A stretch of 64,000 nucleotides of DNA, taken from Vibrio rhizosphaerae (GTDB lineage: Bacteria; Pseudomonadota; Gammaproteobacteria; Enterobacterales; Vibrionaceae). Positions within the stretch are counted from its first letter, which is position 1. Every line of letters begins with the position of its first letter. This document shows positions 36,679 through 47,571 of this stretch, piece after piece. A program made the translations under genes and the position numbers. The stretch lies in assembly GCF_024347095.1 (NCBI RefSeq), contig NZ_AP024903.1, forward strand, positions 1,240,001 to 1,304,000. Direction: 5' to 3'. The notes beneath the pieces are model-generated. The model was not told where the DNA came from. It saw only the letters and a program-made list of their open reading frames with translations, and did not search any database.

Positions 36679-37051
36679 GATAAGCATGTCTGCCGACAGG
36701 CGTTGGTTGTGGCTATATTTTTCCACCTTTGAGCCTGAAGCTTACCAGTGTATGCCTCATTGAAATTGAACCACGAATGAGGTGGCACACTGTATTTTTA
36801 TGTTTATCGTTACGCGATCAAATTTTCGAGAGGTTCTGCTTTATTTTTTGTTGCATTTTCTGGACACTTATCAATCTTTTTCTATGATTTTGTTAAGTAA
36901 TTGTACGAGGCCTGACCCAAGTCGTCTTGAGGGACTGGTTTCAGAATGTCGGTCATCCTCATGTCTGTCGATCGTTTCTGGCATCGTTTCATCCTGTCAC
37001 TTAGGAAAATCAAACCAATAATAATCAAATATTGTCCCCTTGAGAGTTTTT
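36679..37051. other. Intergenic region upstream of the hemerythrin chemoreceptor
   Basis: No gene is seen in these 373 bases. A TTG-started extension of the next gene by 4 codons (37040) is possible. The stretch must hold the promoter of the next gene; no clear operator was found. Confidence 0.55.
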
Positions 37052-38644
37052 ATGAATTATAACAATATCAAAAAGTTAAGTCAGTTGAGCGCGCAACAAT
37101 GGAATCTCATCCTGTTTCTTTTGCAACTTCCTTTTTTGGCCTATTTTATTTCACAGCAACTTTGGTGGTGGACAGGGGGACAAATCCTGTTCAGTGCAGT
37201 TGTTTTTCTGACGTTACAGTCATTCCACCGTTTACTGGTAGTGACTCAGAATGCTGCAATTGAGTTGTCCGAAGGTGACTTGCGGGCCAGAATCAAGATT
37301 GAACGGGAAGGCGCACATCCGCTTTATCGTTCTTTCAATCGAATTGGTGAAGATGTTTCAAGAACTGTCGGGGCGTTGGGCGCGACATCCGCGGCGTTGC
37401 TCAATGTCGCTGAATCGGTAAAAAAAGATTCACAGGTGTCTAAAACCGGCGCTTTACGGCAAAGGCATGATATTGAACAGGCGAGTGAAATCGTCGGAAA
37501 TCTGGTTGAAACGACCCGGCAGGTTGCACATTTTACCGAAATTTCATCCGGCTACGCGAATGAAGCGAAAACGCAGGCTGATGAAGGTTGTCACGGGATG
37601 ACCCAGCTGGAGCATGCGCTGCACACCGCCAGTGAACAGATTGAAACATCGCATCAGCACATTACGTCACTGGAAGCGGAGAGCGTCAGTATCGGTCAGG
37701 TGATCGGTACGATTAGTGACATCGCGGAGCAGACCAATTTGCTGGCATTGAATGCCGCGATAGAAGCAGCCCGCGCCGGAGAACAAGGTCGTGGCTTTGC
37801 TGTCGTTGCCGACGAAGTCCGGACGCTCGCAACACGCACGCAAACGGCAACCAATGACATTCACGTACGGATCGAGGCGCTGCGTTCGAGTATTAATACA
37901 GTGGTTGAAGCCATGCAGCGAAACAGTGAATGTATGCATGAATCGATGGGAATTGTCACGCAAACCAGCCAGTCTTTCACCCAGTTGTTAGATAAGATTG
38001 CAGAAATTAAGGGGCAAAGTAGCCAAATCACCACCGCTCTGGATGAGCAGGTGAGCGCGACGGTTGATTTGGAACATTGCTTGTCGGAAATCACGGTGGT
38101 GGCCAAAGAGAACGTCCGGGCGACTCAGGAGACCTTGATGGCAAGTGTTACCGTGCAAAATATATCCGGTGAAATTAACTCACTCTTGCACCGTTTTGCC
38201 ATCGATAGTCGTCAGCTCGAAGCAGAAGATAAGCACAGAAATAAGTTAATCGAGTGGGGGCCATCGCTTGATTTGAATATTAAGGAAATTAACCGTCAGC
38301 ATCAGACGCTGGTCCACTTGATCAACGAACTGAATCATTTACTGAATAACGGTTATGGGCTGGCATCCATTAAACGGGTCGTACAAGGGTTGATCGATTA
38401 TACAGCCAACCACTTTCAGTATGAGGAAACGCTGTTTGAACAGTTCGGCTATGTGAATGAACATGAGCACGTCGGGGCTCACCATCGGTTGGTCGAGCAG
38501 GTGCTTGATTTCCAGAAACGGGTCGAAAATGGTGAGAACATTGGGAAGGAGCTGATGTCGTTCCTCCAAGACTGGCTGACATTACATATTCAGAAAGAAG
38601 ATAAACAGTACGTTGAATGTTTTCATGAACATGGCGTGAACTGA
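37052..38644 (+). CDS. Chemoreceptor with C-terminal hemerythrin domain
   Basis: This 530-residue protein has two close N-terminal membrane helices (about 20-63) with almost no periplasmic loop, a HAMP-like stretch, a signalling domain with [40 protein letters not shown], and a bacteriohemerythrin domain from about residue 398. The di-iron ligands are all seen: [23 protein letters not shown] and a final [10 protein letters not shown] (HxxxxD). It probably senses oxygen or redox state inside the cell, as DcrH-type proteins do. The ATG at 37052 is preferred over the TTG 12 bases upstream. Confidence 0.92.
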   Translation: MNYNNIKKLSQLSAQQWNLILFLLQLPFLAYFISQQLWWWTGGQILFSAVVFLTLQSFHRLLVVTQNAAIELSEGDLRARIKIEREGAHPLYRSFNRIGEDVSRTVGALGATSAALLNVAESVKKDSQVSKTGALRQRHDIEQASEIVGNLVETTRQVAHFTEISSGYANEAKTQADEGCHGMTQLEHALHTASEQIETSHQHITSLEAESVSIGQVIGTISDIAEQTNLLALNAAIEAARAGEQGRGFAVVADEVRTLATRTQTATNDIHVRIEALRSSINTVVEAMQRNSECMHESMGIVTQTSQSFTQLLDKIAEIKGQSSQITTALDEQVSATVDLEHCLSEITVVAKENVRATQETLMASVTVQNISGEINSLLHRFAIDSRQLEAEDKHRNKLIEWGPSLDLNIKEINRQHQTLVHLINELNHLLNNGYGLASIKRVVQGLIDYTANHFQYEETLFEQFGYVNEHEHVGAHHRLVEQVLDFQKRVENGENIGKELMSFLQDWLTLHIQKEDKQYVECFHEHGVN

Positions 38645-38693
38645 AAACCAAGGAGATGGCTCAGAAATTCCTGACAGAGGGCAGATAAAAATA

Positions 38694-38722
38694 TCCCTTC
38701 AGAGACGAATCATCTGAAGGGA
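38694..38722 (-). terminator. Terminator for the small minus-strand gene
   Basis: TCCCTTCAGA and TCTGAAGGGA pair over 10 bases around a 9-base loop. On the minus strand the stem is followed by TATTTTTATC. It lies 51 bases after the stop at 38774, and 50 bases after the plus-strand chemoreceptor stop. Confidence 0.65.
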
Positions 38723-38773
38723 CGGGAAAAATGAAAGGAGTTGAAGTTGCGGCTGATAGACAGTGATTTGAGA

Positions 38774-39139
38774 TCAAACTATCGCTAACAGGATACTGCC
38801 AACTGTTGCCGCTGCGGAAAGATATTGCCCCGCAGAGTATGAGCTGTCTTCTTCTTCCTCTAATTTTTTAGGATGTTCCATTCCCAGAGCACCATAAGTA
38901 AATGATTCGACTTTATCACCAACACTTTTATCTTCATTCACTTTGCTTTCTTTGTCGATTTCTTTCAGTGCGGCAAGTAAAGCTTTCCCTTCGTCAGACA
39001 AAGTGACTTTGTTCTGCTCAACTTTCGTGAACTCATTGGTTTTATCTGGCGCACTCTGAGCCGCCGGTGCAATCTGTTTTGCTTTGACCGACTGAGGTGA
39101 ATACAAAGTTGTAGATCCTGTTGCTTTTACTGGGTCCAT
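38774..39139 (-). CDS. Small hypothetical protein with C-terminal membrane segment
   Basis: This 121-residue protein is polar and Lys/Glu/Ser-rich for most of its length, with a final hydrophobic stretch (AAATVGSILLAIV). The segment KVTLSDEGKALLAALKEID is a recurring pattern in small Vibrio proteins of unknown role, from memory. I chose ATG 39139 (MDPVKATGS...) because GGAGA lies 6 bases upstream; an ATG at 39199 has no such site. No function can be stated. Confidence 0.65.
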   Translation of the reverse strand: MDPVKATGSTTLYSPQSVKAKQIAPAAQSAPDKTNEFTKVEQNKVTLSDEGKALLAALKEIDKESKVNEDKSVGDKVESFTYGALGMEHPKKLEEEEDSSYSAGQYLSAAATVGSILLAIV

Positions 39140-39262
39140 AACATTCTCCTGCCCATCTCCTTTTATGTTAACGGAGGTTGAAGGAAAAACTTGAGTCATT
39201 TTTTCTCAAAATTTTCCCCGCAAATAAGACAGCAAAAAATATGCCTGAATTTGGTGTGATGG

Positions 39263-40081
39263 TTATATTTTTCGATAAACCCGCAGTGTAAAGTCCGCTT
39301 CGCAATGAAATGTTTCTTGCTGTTGTAATCCAGTTTTGACCGCGTCACTGGCCCGCCAGGCAAAAGGTGTCATCTGGAGTAAGTTGAATGCGTCAGTGCC
39401 GCTCATCTGCATGGGATAATGGAGCTGCGTTTCATGCACCGGGACAAATCCTTCAATGGATTCTGCCTGAGGGGTATGGAGGCGAACTTCTTGATAAATC
39501 AGTGCTTTTAACTGATATAGATGACGTGCCGCTGGTGTCACTGTAACGACAATACCATCGGTTTTCAGACAGCGTTGCAACTCTTCTGATTTACAGGGGG
39601 CGTAGATACGTAAGATAGCATCGATACTCTGCGCGGCAAAAGGTAGCCGATGACTGGATGCAATACAAAAATGGCAATTGGGATATCGTTTAGCCGCGTA
39701 GCGAATCGCAGGTTTAGAAATATCCAGCCCGTAAACTTGCAGGTCCGGGATATCCGGGCGCAGTGTTTCTGCAACATGTGTGGTGTAATACCCTTCACCA
39801 CAACCGATATCTAATAACAAGGTCGCGGATGGTGAAATAAATTGTGCACAGAGCCGGGCAGCTTGATCACGCATCGCGGAATAGTACCCCTGTTCCAGAA
39901 AATAACGTCTGGCTTGCATCATAGCTTTGTTATCGCCGGGATCTTTGGAGCGTTTATGCTGGACGGGCATCAGATTGACATATCCCTCTTTCGCTATATC
40001 AAACTGATGACGGTTGATACAACGAAATGTACCGGATTCTTGCTGAAGCGGAGCGTCACACAATGGACATTGATAAGACAT
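39263..40081 (-). CDS. rlmA: 23S rRNA (guanine-N1-)-methyltransferase RlmA
   Basis: This 272-residue enzyme methylates G745 of 23S rRNA with SAM. The N-terminal zinc finger is CPLCDAPL...FRCINRHQFDIA (three Cys and one His). The tail EGYVNLMPVQ is diagnostic of RlmA. The SAM motif is LLLDIGCGEGYYT. The length matches the family (about 270). I chose the ATG at 40081 (MSYQCPLC), because a longer frame to 40183 adds 34 residues outside the family. Confidence 0.92.
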   Translation of the reverse strand: MSYQCPLCDAPLQQESGTFRCINRHQFDIAKEGYVNLMPVQHKRSKDPGDNKAMMQARRYFLEQGYYSAMRDQAARLCAQFISPSATLLLDIGCGEGYYTTHVAETLRPDIPDLQVYGLDISKPAIRYAAKRYPNCHFCIASSHRLPFAAQSIDAILRIYAPCKSEELQRCLKTDGIVVTVTPAARHLYQLKALIYQEVRLHTPQAESIEGFVPVHETQLHYPMQMSGTDAFNLLQMTPFAWRASDAVKTGLQQQETFHCEADFTLRVYRKI

Positions 40082-40195
40082 AATCAGCCTTGTATTTCGT
40101 ATCGATTGGAGGCGGGCAGTGTATCGGGTTCCAGTGAAAATAAAAAGCGCTTGTGACGGTTCGTCATGAAAGGACAAGCGCATTCGATAGTGAGG

Positions 40196-41083
40196 TTAAT
40201 GTGCTGTTGAGAGCGTCGTTTTCAATTGATACTGTTCGCCCGGTTGTAAAGTGATTCCGGCAGAAATACAGGGGGCATGAACGGTGGATTCAATACATAA
40301 CATGGTTTGATAACCTTCATCGGTCATATCTGCCATCGATTGGGCACCTTGTAACCAGGGATTCCATAGAACCGCTGAATTGTGGCCTTTATTTTCAACC
40401 TGAATTGTCCGTTTCAGAACCGGGTCATGCAGATGAATCAGGGGAGCTGGCTTGGTGTAAACGCGATCAATGGTGTCCGTCAATTGTAACTCGTCTCCAC
40501 CCTGACACATCAGGTTATTTTGCAGGCTATCTATATACTCGTTGCCCATGCCTGTTGTTGTGGCTTGGCGGATATCACCGACATGCAAGTAGGTATGGAG
40601 TGCCCCGGAGAAATGCCAGGCTCTTTCATCTTCGTTGGTCATTTCCAACGTAACTTCAAGTGTGTCACTCATGGCAACATGGAGTCGTAAACTGAATTGA
40701 TAGGGCCAGATTGCCAGTGTTTCCGGATTGGCGGTCAGGCCGAGAGTCACCACGACTCCCGCTTCACTTTCCCGATGTTCAACCAGAGTCCATTCTTGGG
40801 TGCGGGCAAAGCCGTGAGACGGTGAACCAATCCGGGCAAACCAAGGCCAGCAAACGGGGATCCCCCCACGTAAAGCGGTTGTACCATCAAATTTTGCTGC
40901 GTCACTCATCCAGATGAGATCAGTCTGGTCGCTAGGCTGAAAGGAAATTACATGTCCACCGTATAAAGAAATACCAGCGGTTGCCTTATCGTGGATGACA
41001 CGCACTATTTTTGTGTTCTCTCGCTCTACGATTGAAACACAGTGAGAAAGGTTGGTCAGGGTGGGTAAAGCATGTAAATCCAT
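40196..41083 (-). CDS. yeaD: D-hexose-6-phosphate mutarotase / aldose-1-epimerase-like
   Basis: This 295-residue cytoplasmic beta-sandwich protein of the YeaD branch interconverts anomers of glucose 6-phosphate. ALRGGIPVCWPWFAR and SHGFARTQEWTL with the catalytic His, and GALHTYLHVGDI, are family marks. It lies downstream of gapA in the same direction, as in E. coli (gapA-yeaD), with a terminator between them. GAGGA lies 8 bases before the ATG at 41083; an upstream ATG at 41110 is less likely. Confidence 0.9.
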   Translation of the reverse strand: MDLHALPTLTNLSHCVSIVERENTKIVRVIHDKATAGISLYGGHVISFQPSDQTDLIWMSDAAKFDGTTALRGGIPVCWPWFARIGSPSHGFARTQEWTLVEHRESEAGVVVTLGLTANPETLAIWPYQFSLRLHVAMSDTLEVTLEMTNEDERAWHFSGALHTYLHVGDIRQATTTGMGNEYIDSLQNNLMCQGGDELQLTDTIDRVYTKPAPLIHLHDPVLKRTIQVENKGHNSAVLWNPWLQGAQSMADMTDEGYQTMLCIESTVHAPCISAGITLQPGEQYQLKTTLSTAH

Positions 41084-41149
41084 TGTTTCATCCTCGCATT
41101 GTGGGGTCACCGGAGATTGGGGGCCAGTCAGTGTCGGCCTGAAAAATAT

Positions 41150-41174
41150 AAAAGGCGGCTGAAAGCCGCCTTTT
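41150..41174 (-). terminator. Terminator/attenuator between gapA and yeaD
   Basis: AAAAGGCGGCT-GAA-AGCCGCCTTTT is a strong GC stem with T-runs on both ends. It stops gapA transcription, perhaps partly, so that yeaD is made at lower level. Confidence 0.85.
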
Positions 41175-41198
41175 GAACAAGTTCAGATTGAATCCGGA

Positions 41199-42533
<1,335 letters not shown>

Positions 42534-42935
42534 ATGAAACAGGTTAAGAAGTCAGAATCTCAGTGGCGTCAAGTGCTTACCGATGAGCAATTTCGGGTTT
42601 GTCGTCAGCAGGGCACCGAGATGCCATTTTCAGGAACACTACTACATAATAAAGACACGGGGATCTATACATGCACTTGTTGTCAGGCGCCGTTATTTTC
42701 TTCCGCAAGTAAGTATGATTCGGGATGTGGCTGGCCAAGTTTTGATGCACCGATCGACGCCGGTGCTATTCGATATTTACAAGATGACAGCCATGGTATG
42801 AGTCGGATTGAAATCCGCTGTGCGGCTTGTGATAGTCATCTTGGGCATGTTTTTCCGGATGGCCCGCAAACGACCGGTGAACGTTACTGTGTTAACTCGG
42901 TGTCGTTAATTTTCAACAAAAATGATCAAGAGTGA
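42534..42935 (+). CDS. msrB: Peptide-methionine (R)-S-oxide reductase MsrB
   Basis: This 133-residue cytoplasmic repair enzyme reduces methionine-R-sulfoxide in proteins. It shows CTCCQAPLF and [12 protein letters not shown] (the four zinc Cys), CGWPSF, and the catalytic Cys in RYCVNSVSL. It is full length for the family. Its place opposite gapA is the same as in E. coli. Confidence 0.96.
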   Translation: MKQVKKSESQWRQVLTDEQFRVCRQQGTEMPFSGTLLHNKDTGIYTCTCCQAPLFSSASKYDSGCGWPSFDAPIDAGAIRYLQDDSHGMSRIEIRCAACDSHLGHVFPDGPQTTGERYCVNSVSLIFNKNDQE

Positions 42936-42960
42936 GGATTTCGTCATCACTCTTGTATGA
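42927..42960 (+). terminator. Stem-loop at the msrB stop
   Basis: CAAGAGTGA (including the TGA stop) pairs with TCACTCTTG after an 11-base loop. TATGATTTATAC follows. It is a plausible terminator of msrB, between convergent genes. Confidence 0.55.
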
Positions 42961-42974
42961 TTTATACAAAATGG

Positions 42975-43799
42975 TTATTTCTTAAATTCAGGGATCATCG
43001 ATGAATGATAGGTTTGACTTTCTACCGCATCAATAATCGTATCTGCAACATCATCTAACTGGCTGAATTTTTCATCACTGAAGCCATACATCAACTGAAT
43101 ATTCTGGGCGGAGGCGACAGGCACACCGAAGTGTTTGCCAACCATCGCCCAAATGTAAGACGCTTCTTGATGGTGAAGCAGTTGGTTCAAACTGGCTAAC
43201 GATTCAAAGATGCTGGTATTTAATGCGTTCGGGTCAGAGAGTTCCAGTGCATGGTTGAGGAGTTTGATGGTTTTTTCTCTGTCTCGGTCAATATAGAACG
43301 TTGCCAAAGCATACTGAAGCGCTGCGGTTTCCATCTCTGGTTTACCTTCCAGCTGTAGAAATTGCCGGCGGGCTTGTGTATCTCCTGTTTGACTCCATAA
43401 AAAATAGAGTGAGGAGGGGGTGTTAAATTGCATGAGCTCTTTTTCCAGGCGTTCCATATTTTTCCCGGAATTGATCAGTGCATTGAAACGTCTTTTCTTG
43501 AGTTCAGCCTGATCAATCGGCTGAATCTGGGCGGCAACTTCCAGACATTTCTTATATTGCTGAGTGAACTGGTACTCAGCAATTTTGTTGATATCTGTCG
43601 GGGCTTTGTACACTTCAAGACGATGCCAGATGAGATTGGTTCTGGCAACACGGCATTGCCCGTCATTGATGTTCAGCTCTTCACAACGGAGCTCGGGGTG
43701 GTCGAGACAAAGTTTGTCTGTATTTCTGGTATTTTCAAAGCAACCGCTCAACAAGAGAACAGTGATAGCAAGACTAGTATACTTCATTGGTTGTTGCAT
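42975..43799 (-). CDS. Lipoprotein, DUF2989-like
   Basis: This 274-residue protein has a lipoprotein signal (MQQPMKYTSLAITVLLLSGC, lipobox LSGC), so it is anchored in a membrane facing the periplasm. The mature part is helical, with tetratricopeptide-like stretches (AALQYALATFYIDRDREKTIKLLNHALEL) and several Cys near the N terminus (C..HPELRCEEL...QCRV). It looks like the Vibrio DUF2989 family, whose role is unknown. I chose ATG 43799; MKYTS at 43787 is another possible start. Confidence 0.75.
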   Translation of the reverse strand: MQQPMKYTSLAITVLLLSGCFENTRNTDKLCLDHPELRCEELNINDGQCRVARTNLIWHRLEVYKAPTDINKIAEYQFTQQYKKCLEVAAQIQPIDQAELKKRRFNALINSGKNMERLEKELMQFNTPSSLYFLWSQTGDTQARRQFLQLEGKPEMETAALQYALATFYIDRDREKTIKLLNHALELSDPNALNTSIFESLASLNQLLHHQEASYIWAMVGKHFGVPVASAQNIQLMYGFSDEKFSQLDDVADTIIDAVESQTYHSSMIPEFKK

Positions 43800-43910
43800 A
43801 TAACGATAGCCTGTGATCATATACAATTATTTATGCGACATATCTTGACGTTAGCGGCTGAAACTTCATTATGTTGAATTGTTCGTACAACCAACCATCC
43901 GGGATATGCA

Positions 43911-44207
43911 ATGGATACTCAACAACTCATCGATGCGATTACACCTGAGGCTTACCAGCGTTTACTCTATGCTGTTGAAACGGGTAAGTGGCCTGAAGGT
44001 ACGATACTTTCGGCACAACAGCGAGACTCATGTATTCAAGCTGTGATGTTGTACCAATCTAAGCATAACGCACAGCCGGAACATATGACAGTTGCCGCCG
44101 GCGGAGAGATTTGTTTCAAATCGAAGGCTGAACTGAAAAAACAGTTTCAGGCAGGGCAGACAGAACAAGATATTTTGCGAGTCAATCCCAATCAAGTGAA
44201 TGATTGA
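43911..44207 (+). CDS. yeaC: YeaC-family (DUF1315) protein
   Basis: This small cytoplasmic protein of 98 residues has the family start IDAITPEAYQRLLYAVETGKW and the later motif ICFKSKAELKKQF. In E. coli yeaC follows msrB; here it lies on the same strand as msrB with the lipoprotein gene between. Function is unknown. A strong terminator follows. Confidence 0.9.
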   Translation: MDTQQLIDAITPEAYQRLLYAVETGKWPEGTILSAQQRDSCIQAVMLYQSKHNAQPEHMTVAAGGEICFKSKAELKKQFQAGQTEQDILRVNPNQVND

Positions 44208-44223
44208 AGTGCGCATTGACGTC

Positions 44224-44255
44224 GCACTCCCGGGATTAACCGGGAGTGCATCTTT
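44224..44255 (+). terminator. Terminator after yeaC
   Basis: GCACTCCCGG-GATTAA-CCGGGAGTGC is a perfect 10-bp stem, followed by ATCTTTGAT. It is between the convergent yeaC and ansA genes. Confidence 0.75.
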
Positions 44256-44333
44256 GATGATATGGAAGTCTTGAAGCGTCGGCCTGAAAAACCAGTTTAT
44301 CCGGACTGGTTTATCCGGGTAACTCTGACGGTT

Positions 44334-45347
44334 TTACAGACTCATTTCTCCCCGAAGGACTTTTTGCATCTCTGATTTGACCGTCTCGTAGTCAAGCCCC
44401 TTACTTAAAAGATAATGCAATTTTGCCAGTGCCGCTTCTGGTGTCATGTCGAACCCGCTGATCACGCCTGCTTCTGCCAATGCACTCCCGGTTGCATAGC
44501 CACCCATATTAACTTTTCCTGCCAGACACTGGGTGAGATTCACCACGATCACCCCGCGTTCTGACGCTGCTTTGAGCTGGGCGAGCAGCTCAGGATTCTG
44601 CGGTGCATTGCCGACTCCGAAGGTCAGCAGAATCATCGCATTGACCGGCTGGAGCAATGTGTTACGGATCACCTCGTGAGAGATGCCCGGATACATGGTA
44701 ATCACCCCAATGGGTTGTGGCGTGATATCACTGACCTGAAAGGGGCCATCCGGTTGCTTACCGACGGTTACATGGCTACTGACCGAAATATTGATGCCTG
44801 CTTCCAGTAGTGGTGGCAGGTTGGGGGATGTAAACGCATTAAAGCCATCTGCATGAGATTTGGTGCTGCGGTTGCCTCTCATCAACTGGTTGTTGAAAAA
44901 CAGCGTCACTTCATTGATGGGGTAGTTTGCGGCAATATGCAGCGCATTGAGTAAGTTGGCCTGTCCGTCGGAACGCAATTCCGCCAGTGGGATCTGTGAG
45001 CCCGTGACAATGACAGGTTTGCCCAGATTTTCGAGCATGAATGACAGTGCTGAGGCAGTATAAGCCATCGTATCGGTGCCATGCAGAATCACGAAACCAT
45101 CATATTGCTCGTAGTTGTTGCGAATATCATCAGCGATAAGTTGCCAGTCTTCCGGGGTCATATCGGATGAATCAATCAAAGGATCGTATTCGTGGATGGT
45201 GTATTCAGGCATTTCCGGACGATGAAATTCTGGCATACCTGCAAGTTGCTTTTCCATAAAACCAGCAACCGGTACATAACCGTGTGATGATTTTTGCATA
45301 CCAATCGTGCCGCCCGTATAGGCAATATAGATATGTTTTCTTGCCAT
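44334..45347 (-). CDS. ansA: L-asparaginase I (cytoplasmic)
   Basis: This 337-residue enzyme hydrolyses asparagine to aspartate and ammonia. It has AYTGGTIGMQ with the nucleophile Thr near residue 12, and HGTDTMAYTASALSFML with the second catalytic Thr/Asp pair. No signal peptide is present, so it is the cytoplasmic type I enzyme. I chose the ATG at 45347 (MARKHIYIAYTGG) with AGAAGAG upstream; the open frame continues 50 codons upstream, but across the sppA terminator. It lies downstream of sppA as in E. coli. Confidence 0.95.
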   Translation of the reverse strand: MARKHIYIAYTGGTIGMQKSSHGYVPVAGFMEKQLAGMPEFHRPEMPEYTIHEYDPLIDSSDMTPEDWQLIADDIRNNYEQYDGFVILHGTDTMAYTASALSFMLENLGKPVIVTGSQIPLAELRSDGQANLLNALHIAANYPINEVTLFFNNQLMRGNRSTKSHADGFNAFTSPNLPPLLEAGINISVSSHVTVGKQPDGPFQVSDITPQPIGVITMYPGISHEVIRNTLLQPVNAMILLTFGVGNAPQNPELLAQLKAASERGVIVVNLTQCLAGKVNMGGYATGSALAEAGVISGFDMTPEAALAKLHYLLSKGLDYETVKSEMQKVLRGEMSL

Positions 45348-45405
45348 GACTGAAATTACTCTTCTATCAAGTTCAGGGAGTGCGATTATAGCGGAATCAT
45401 GGCTA

Positions 45406-45431
45406 ATAAAAAGGGCGACAGTGTCGCCCTT
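45406..45431 (-). terminator. Terminator after sppA
   Basis: AAGGGCGAC-AGT-GTCGCCCTT with, on the minus strand, TTTTTATTAG directly after the stem. It separates sppA from ansA. Confidence 0.88.
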
Positions 45432-45447
45432 GATCACGTTTAATCGT

Positions 45448-47316
45448 TTATTCGACCTCGCAATTGAGACAGAATGCATACTGTCCTTTGGGATCATTCA
45501 ACTGATTGAGCAATGTTGCATCACTGAGCATTTTCTGCGTGGTTGAACGCAGGCTCTCAGGAAGGAGCGCTGTCACATCGAGTCCCAGTGATACCCGGGC
45601 TTCCGAGAACAGACCAATCAGTAATTTCTGCATGGTTGAAATCGGTTCTTCCAGCCAGTTGAGCTGATAGTCATCCACTTTGGCAAGTTTGGCAGCCAGA
45701 GTCACGGCATCATCAAAATCACCCATTTTATCGACTAAACCGAATTTGAGCGCATCCTGTCCCGTCCAGACATGTCCTTGAGCGACTTTATCCACGTCTT
45801 GCAGTGACAAGTGACGATGTTCTGCAACCAACGAAATAAAGCGCTGGTATCCGTGTTCGATGGCTAACTGCAAGGCTTGTTGAGTCCCGTCAGACAAACC
45901 GGTCGCGATACCTTGGCCGGAAAATGGGGTTGTTCCGACACCATCGGTAGACACACCAATTCGATCCAGACTGTGCTCAAAGGTGGTCAGCACACTGAAG
46001 ATACCGATTGATCCGGTGAGGGTCGTGGGTTGCGCCACGATTTGGTCCGCACTGGTTGATAACCAATATCCTCCTGAGGCTGCAAGGCTGGACATGGAAA
46101 CAACAACCGGTTTGCCCGAGGCTTTCAGCGCATCAATTTCGCTACGGATGACTTCAGACGCTGAGGCACTGCCTCCCGGGCTGTCTACCCGTAAGACCAC
46201 GGCTTTAATATGTGGGTCGTTGCGGGCTTCTCTCAGGAGTTCACTGATATTGTCTGAGCCAATCGCTTCACCGCGGGGTTGATTGCCATCCATGATGGTT
46301 CCTGACGCGACAATCACCGCGATTTCGTTGTTCGATATCAGGCTGGGTTTCGACCGTGAGTCAAGCGAACTGAGGTAGTCGTAGTAACTGATGGCCTGAT
46401 AACCGTCTTGACCATCGCTGCCAAAGGTCTCGCTCAGCTCGGCACGCATTTGTGGACGAGATACCAGTTCATCAACCAGCCCAAGGTTGAGAGAGAGTTG
46501 GGCAATATCACCGTGGACACGTTTCAGTTGCGTCAGGAATTCATCCATCGAGAAGCGTAATTTTTCCGGCGCAATGTTTCGGTTCGCTGCGACATCAGTT
46601 AAATAGGCATCCCAGAGTTGTTGCAGCCAACGCTTGTTCGATGCTTTTGCCGCGTCTGACATGTCATCTCGCATAAAGGGTTCAACCGCAGATTTGTAAG
46701 TACCGACACGGAAAATATGGGTCGTGACATCGAGTTTATCCAACAGGTTTTTGTAATATAAACCGTAAGCACTATAGCCTTTCAGCATCACCAGCCCATC
46801 GGGAGACATTAAAATTTTGTCAGCGTAACTGGCCAGATAATACTGGCTTTGAGAGTACATACCGCCGATCGCAAACACGGGTTTGCCACTGGTTTTAAAC
46901 TCGTTAATCGCTTTGGCGATATAGCGTAACTTCGTCAGGTTGGTTTCTGACATTTCTCCGAGTGAGAGCACCAGCCCCGAAATCTGCGGGTCATCTTTTG
47001 CGTGGCGAATGGTATCGACAATATCAAACAGAATGTTTTCTTTCGGCAGCGAGTCGCCGAGTAATGAATTAGCAATTGAATCAACGGATTGCACGTAAGT
47101 TGCTTGTTCACGAATCGGGCCGGATAGGTTCAGCACCAGTGCCGAAGGCTGATGAATCTGAATGTTGGTCTCTTCAGGGGTTGATTGCGTATACAGGATG
47201 TAAATAACAGCAAGCGTGAACAGAAATAATAAGTTCGTGACGAGAAGGCGGAACAGGGTGATCGTTTTCCAGATAAACCGAAAGATCATACCGATAGCTT
47301 TTAGTATTGTTTTCAT
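45448..47316 (-). CDS. sppA: Signal peptide peptidase SppA, 67 kDa type (protease IV)
   Basis: This 622-residue inner-membrane Ser/Lys protease degrades cleaved signal peptides. One N-terminal membrane helix at about 18-45; a tandem of two S49 domains as in E. coli SppA. The catalytic Lys lies in RVGTYKSAVEPF of the first domain and the catalytic Ser in SMSSLAASGGYWLS of the second. The length matches the large form (618 in E. coli). Confidence 0.96.
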   Translation of the reverse strand: MKTILKAIGMIFRFIWKTITLFRLLVTNLLFLFTLAVIYILYTQSTPEETNIQIHQPSALVLNLSGPIREQATYVQSVDSIANSLLGDSLPKENILFDIVDTIRHAKDDPQISGLVLSLGEMSETNLTKLRYIAKAINEFKTSGKPVFAIGGMYSQSQYYLASYADKILMSPDGLVMLKGYSAYGLYYKNLLDKLDVTTHIFRVGTYKSAVEPFMRDDMSDAAKASNKRWLQQLWDAYLTDVAANRNIAPEKLRFSMDEFLTQLKRVHGDIAQLSLNLGLVDELVSRPQMRAELSETFGSDGQDGYQAISYYDYLSSLDSRSKPSLISNNEIAVIVASGTIMDGNQPRGEAIGSDNISELLREARNDPHIKAVVLRVDSPGGSASASEVIRSEIDALKASGKPVVVSMSSLAASGGYWLSTSADQIVAQPTTLTGSIGIFSVLTTFEHSLDRIGVSTDGVGTTPFSGQGIATGLSDGTQQALQLAIEHGYQRFISLVAEHRHLSLQDVDKVAQGHVWTGQDALKFGLVDKMGDFDDAVTLAAKLAKVDDYQLNWLEEPISTMQKLLIGLFSEARVSLGLDVTALLPESLRSTTQKMLSDATLLNQLNDPKGQYAFCLNCEVE

Positions 47317-47529
47317 AATCGCTTTAACATCGTGGCTGATTAGGCACCATGGCTCAATAAAACCGATGGTACACGGTGTATGGTGATCTGATCCTACGTG
47401 ATAACCCAGAGCGGAACAACTATTCCGTTATGGGACGGTTCAGACTGAGTTGCCAGAGGAATCCATGCCATCGATTTGGCGGTGTTCAGAACGGTATTTG
47501 CAGAGGAGACATGTTGCGCTGAAATCAGC

Positions 47530-47553
47530 CCCAGCAAACCATAGTTTGCTGGG
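47530..47553 (-). terminator. Stem-loop after purU
   Basis: CCCAGCAAAC-CATA-GTTTGCTGGG is a perfect 10-bp stem 19 bases beyond the purU stop, without a T-run. It may end purU transcripts with Rho or other help. No gene is seen from 47317 to 47571; a 70-codon frame there runs through this hairpin. Confidence 0.5.
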
Positions 47554-47571
47554 AAGTGAGTCGTCTGGACG

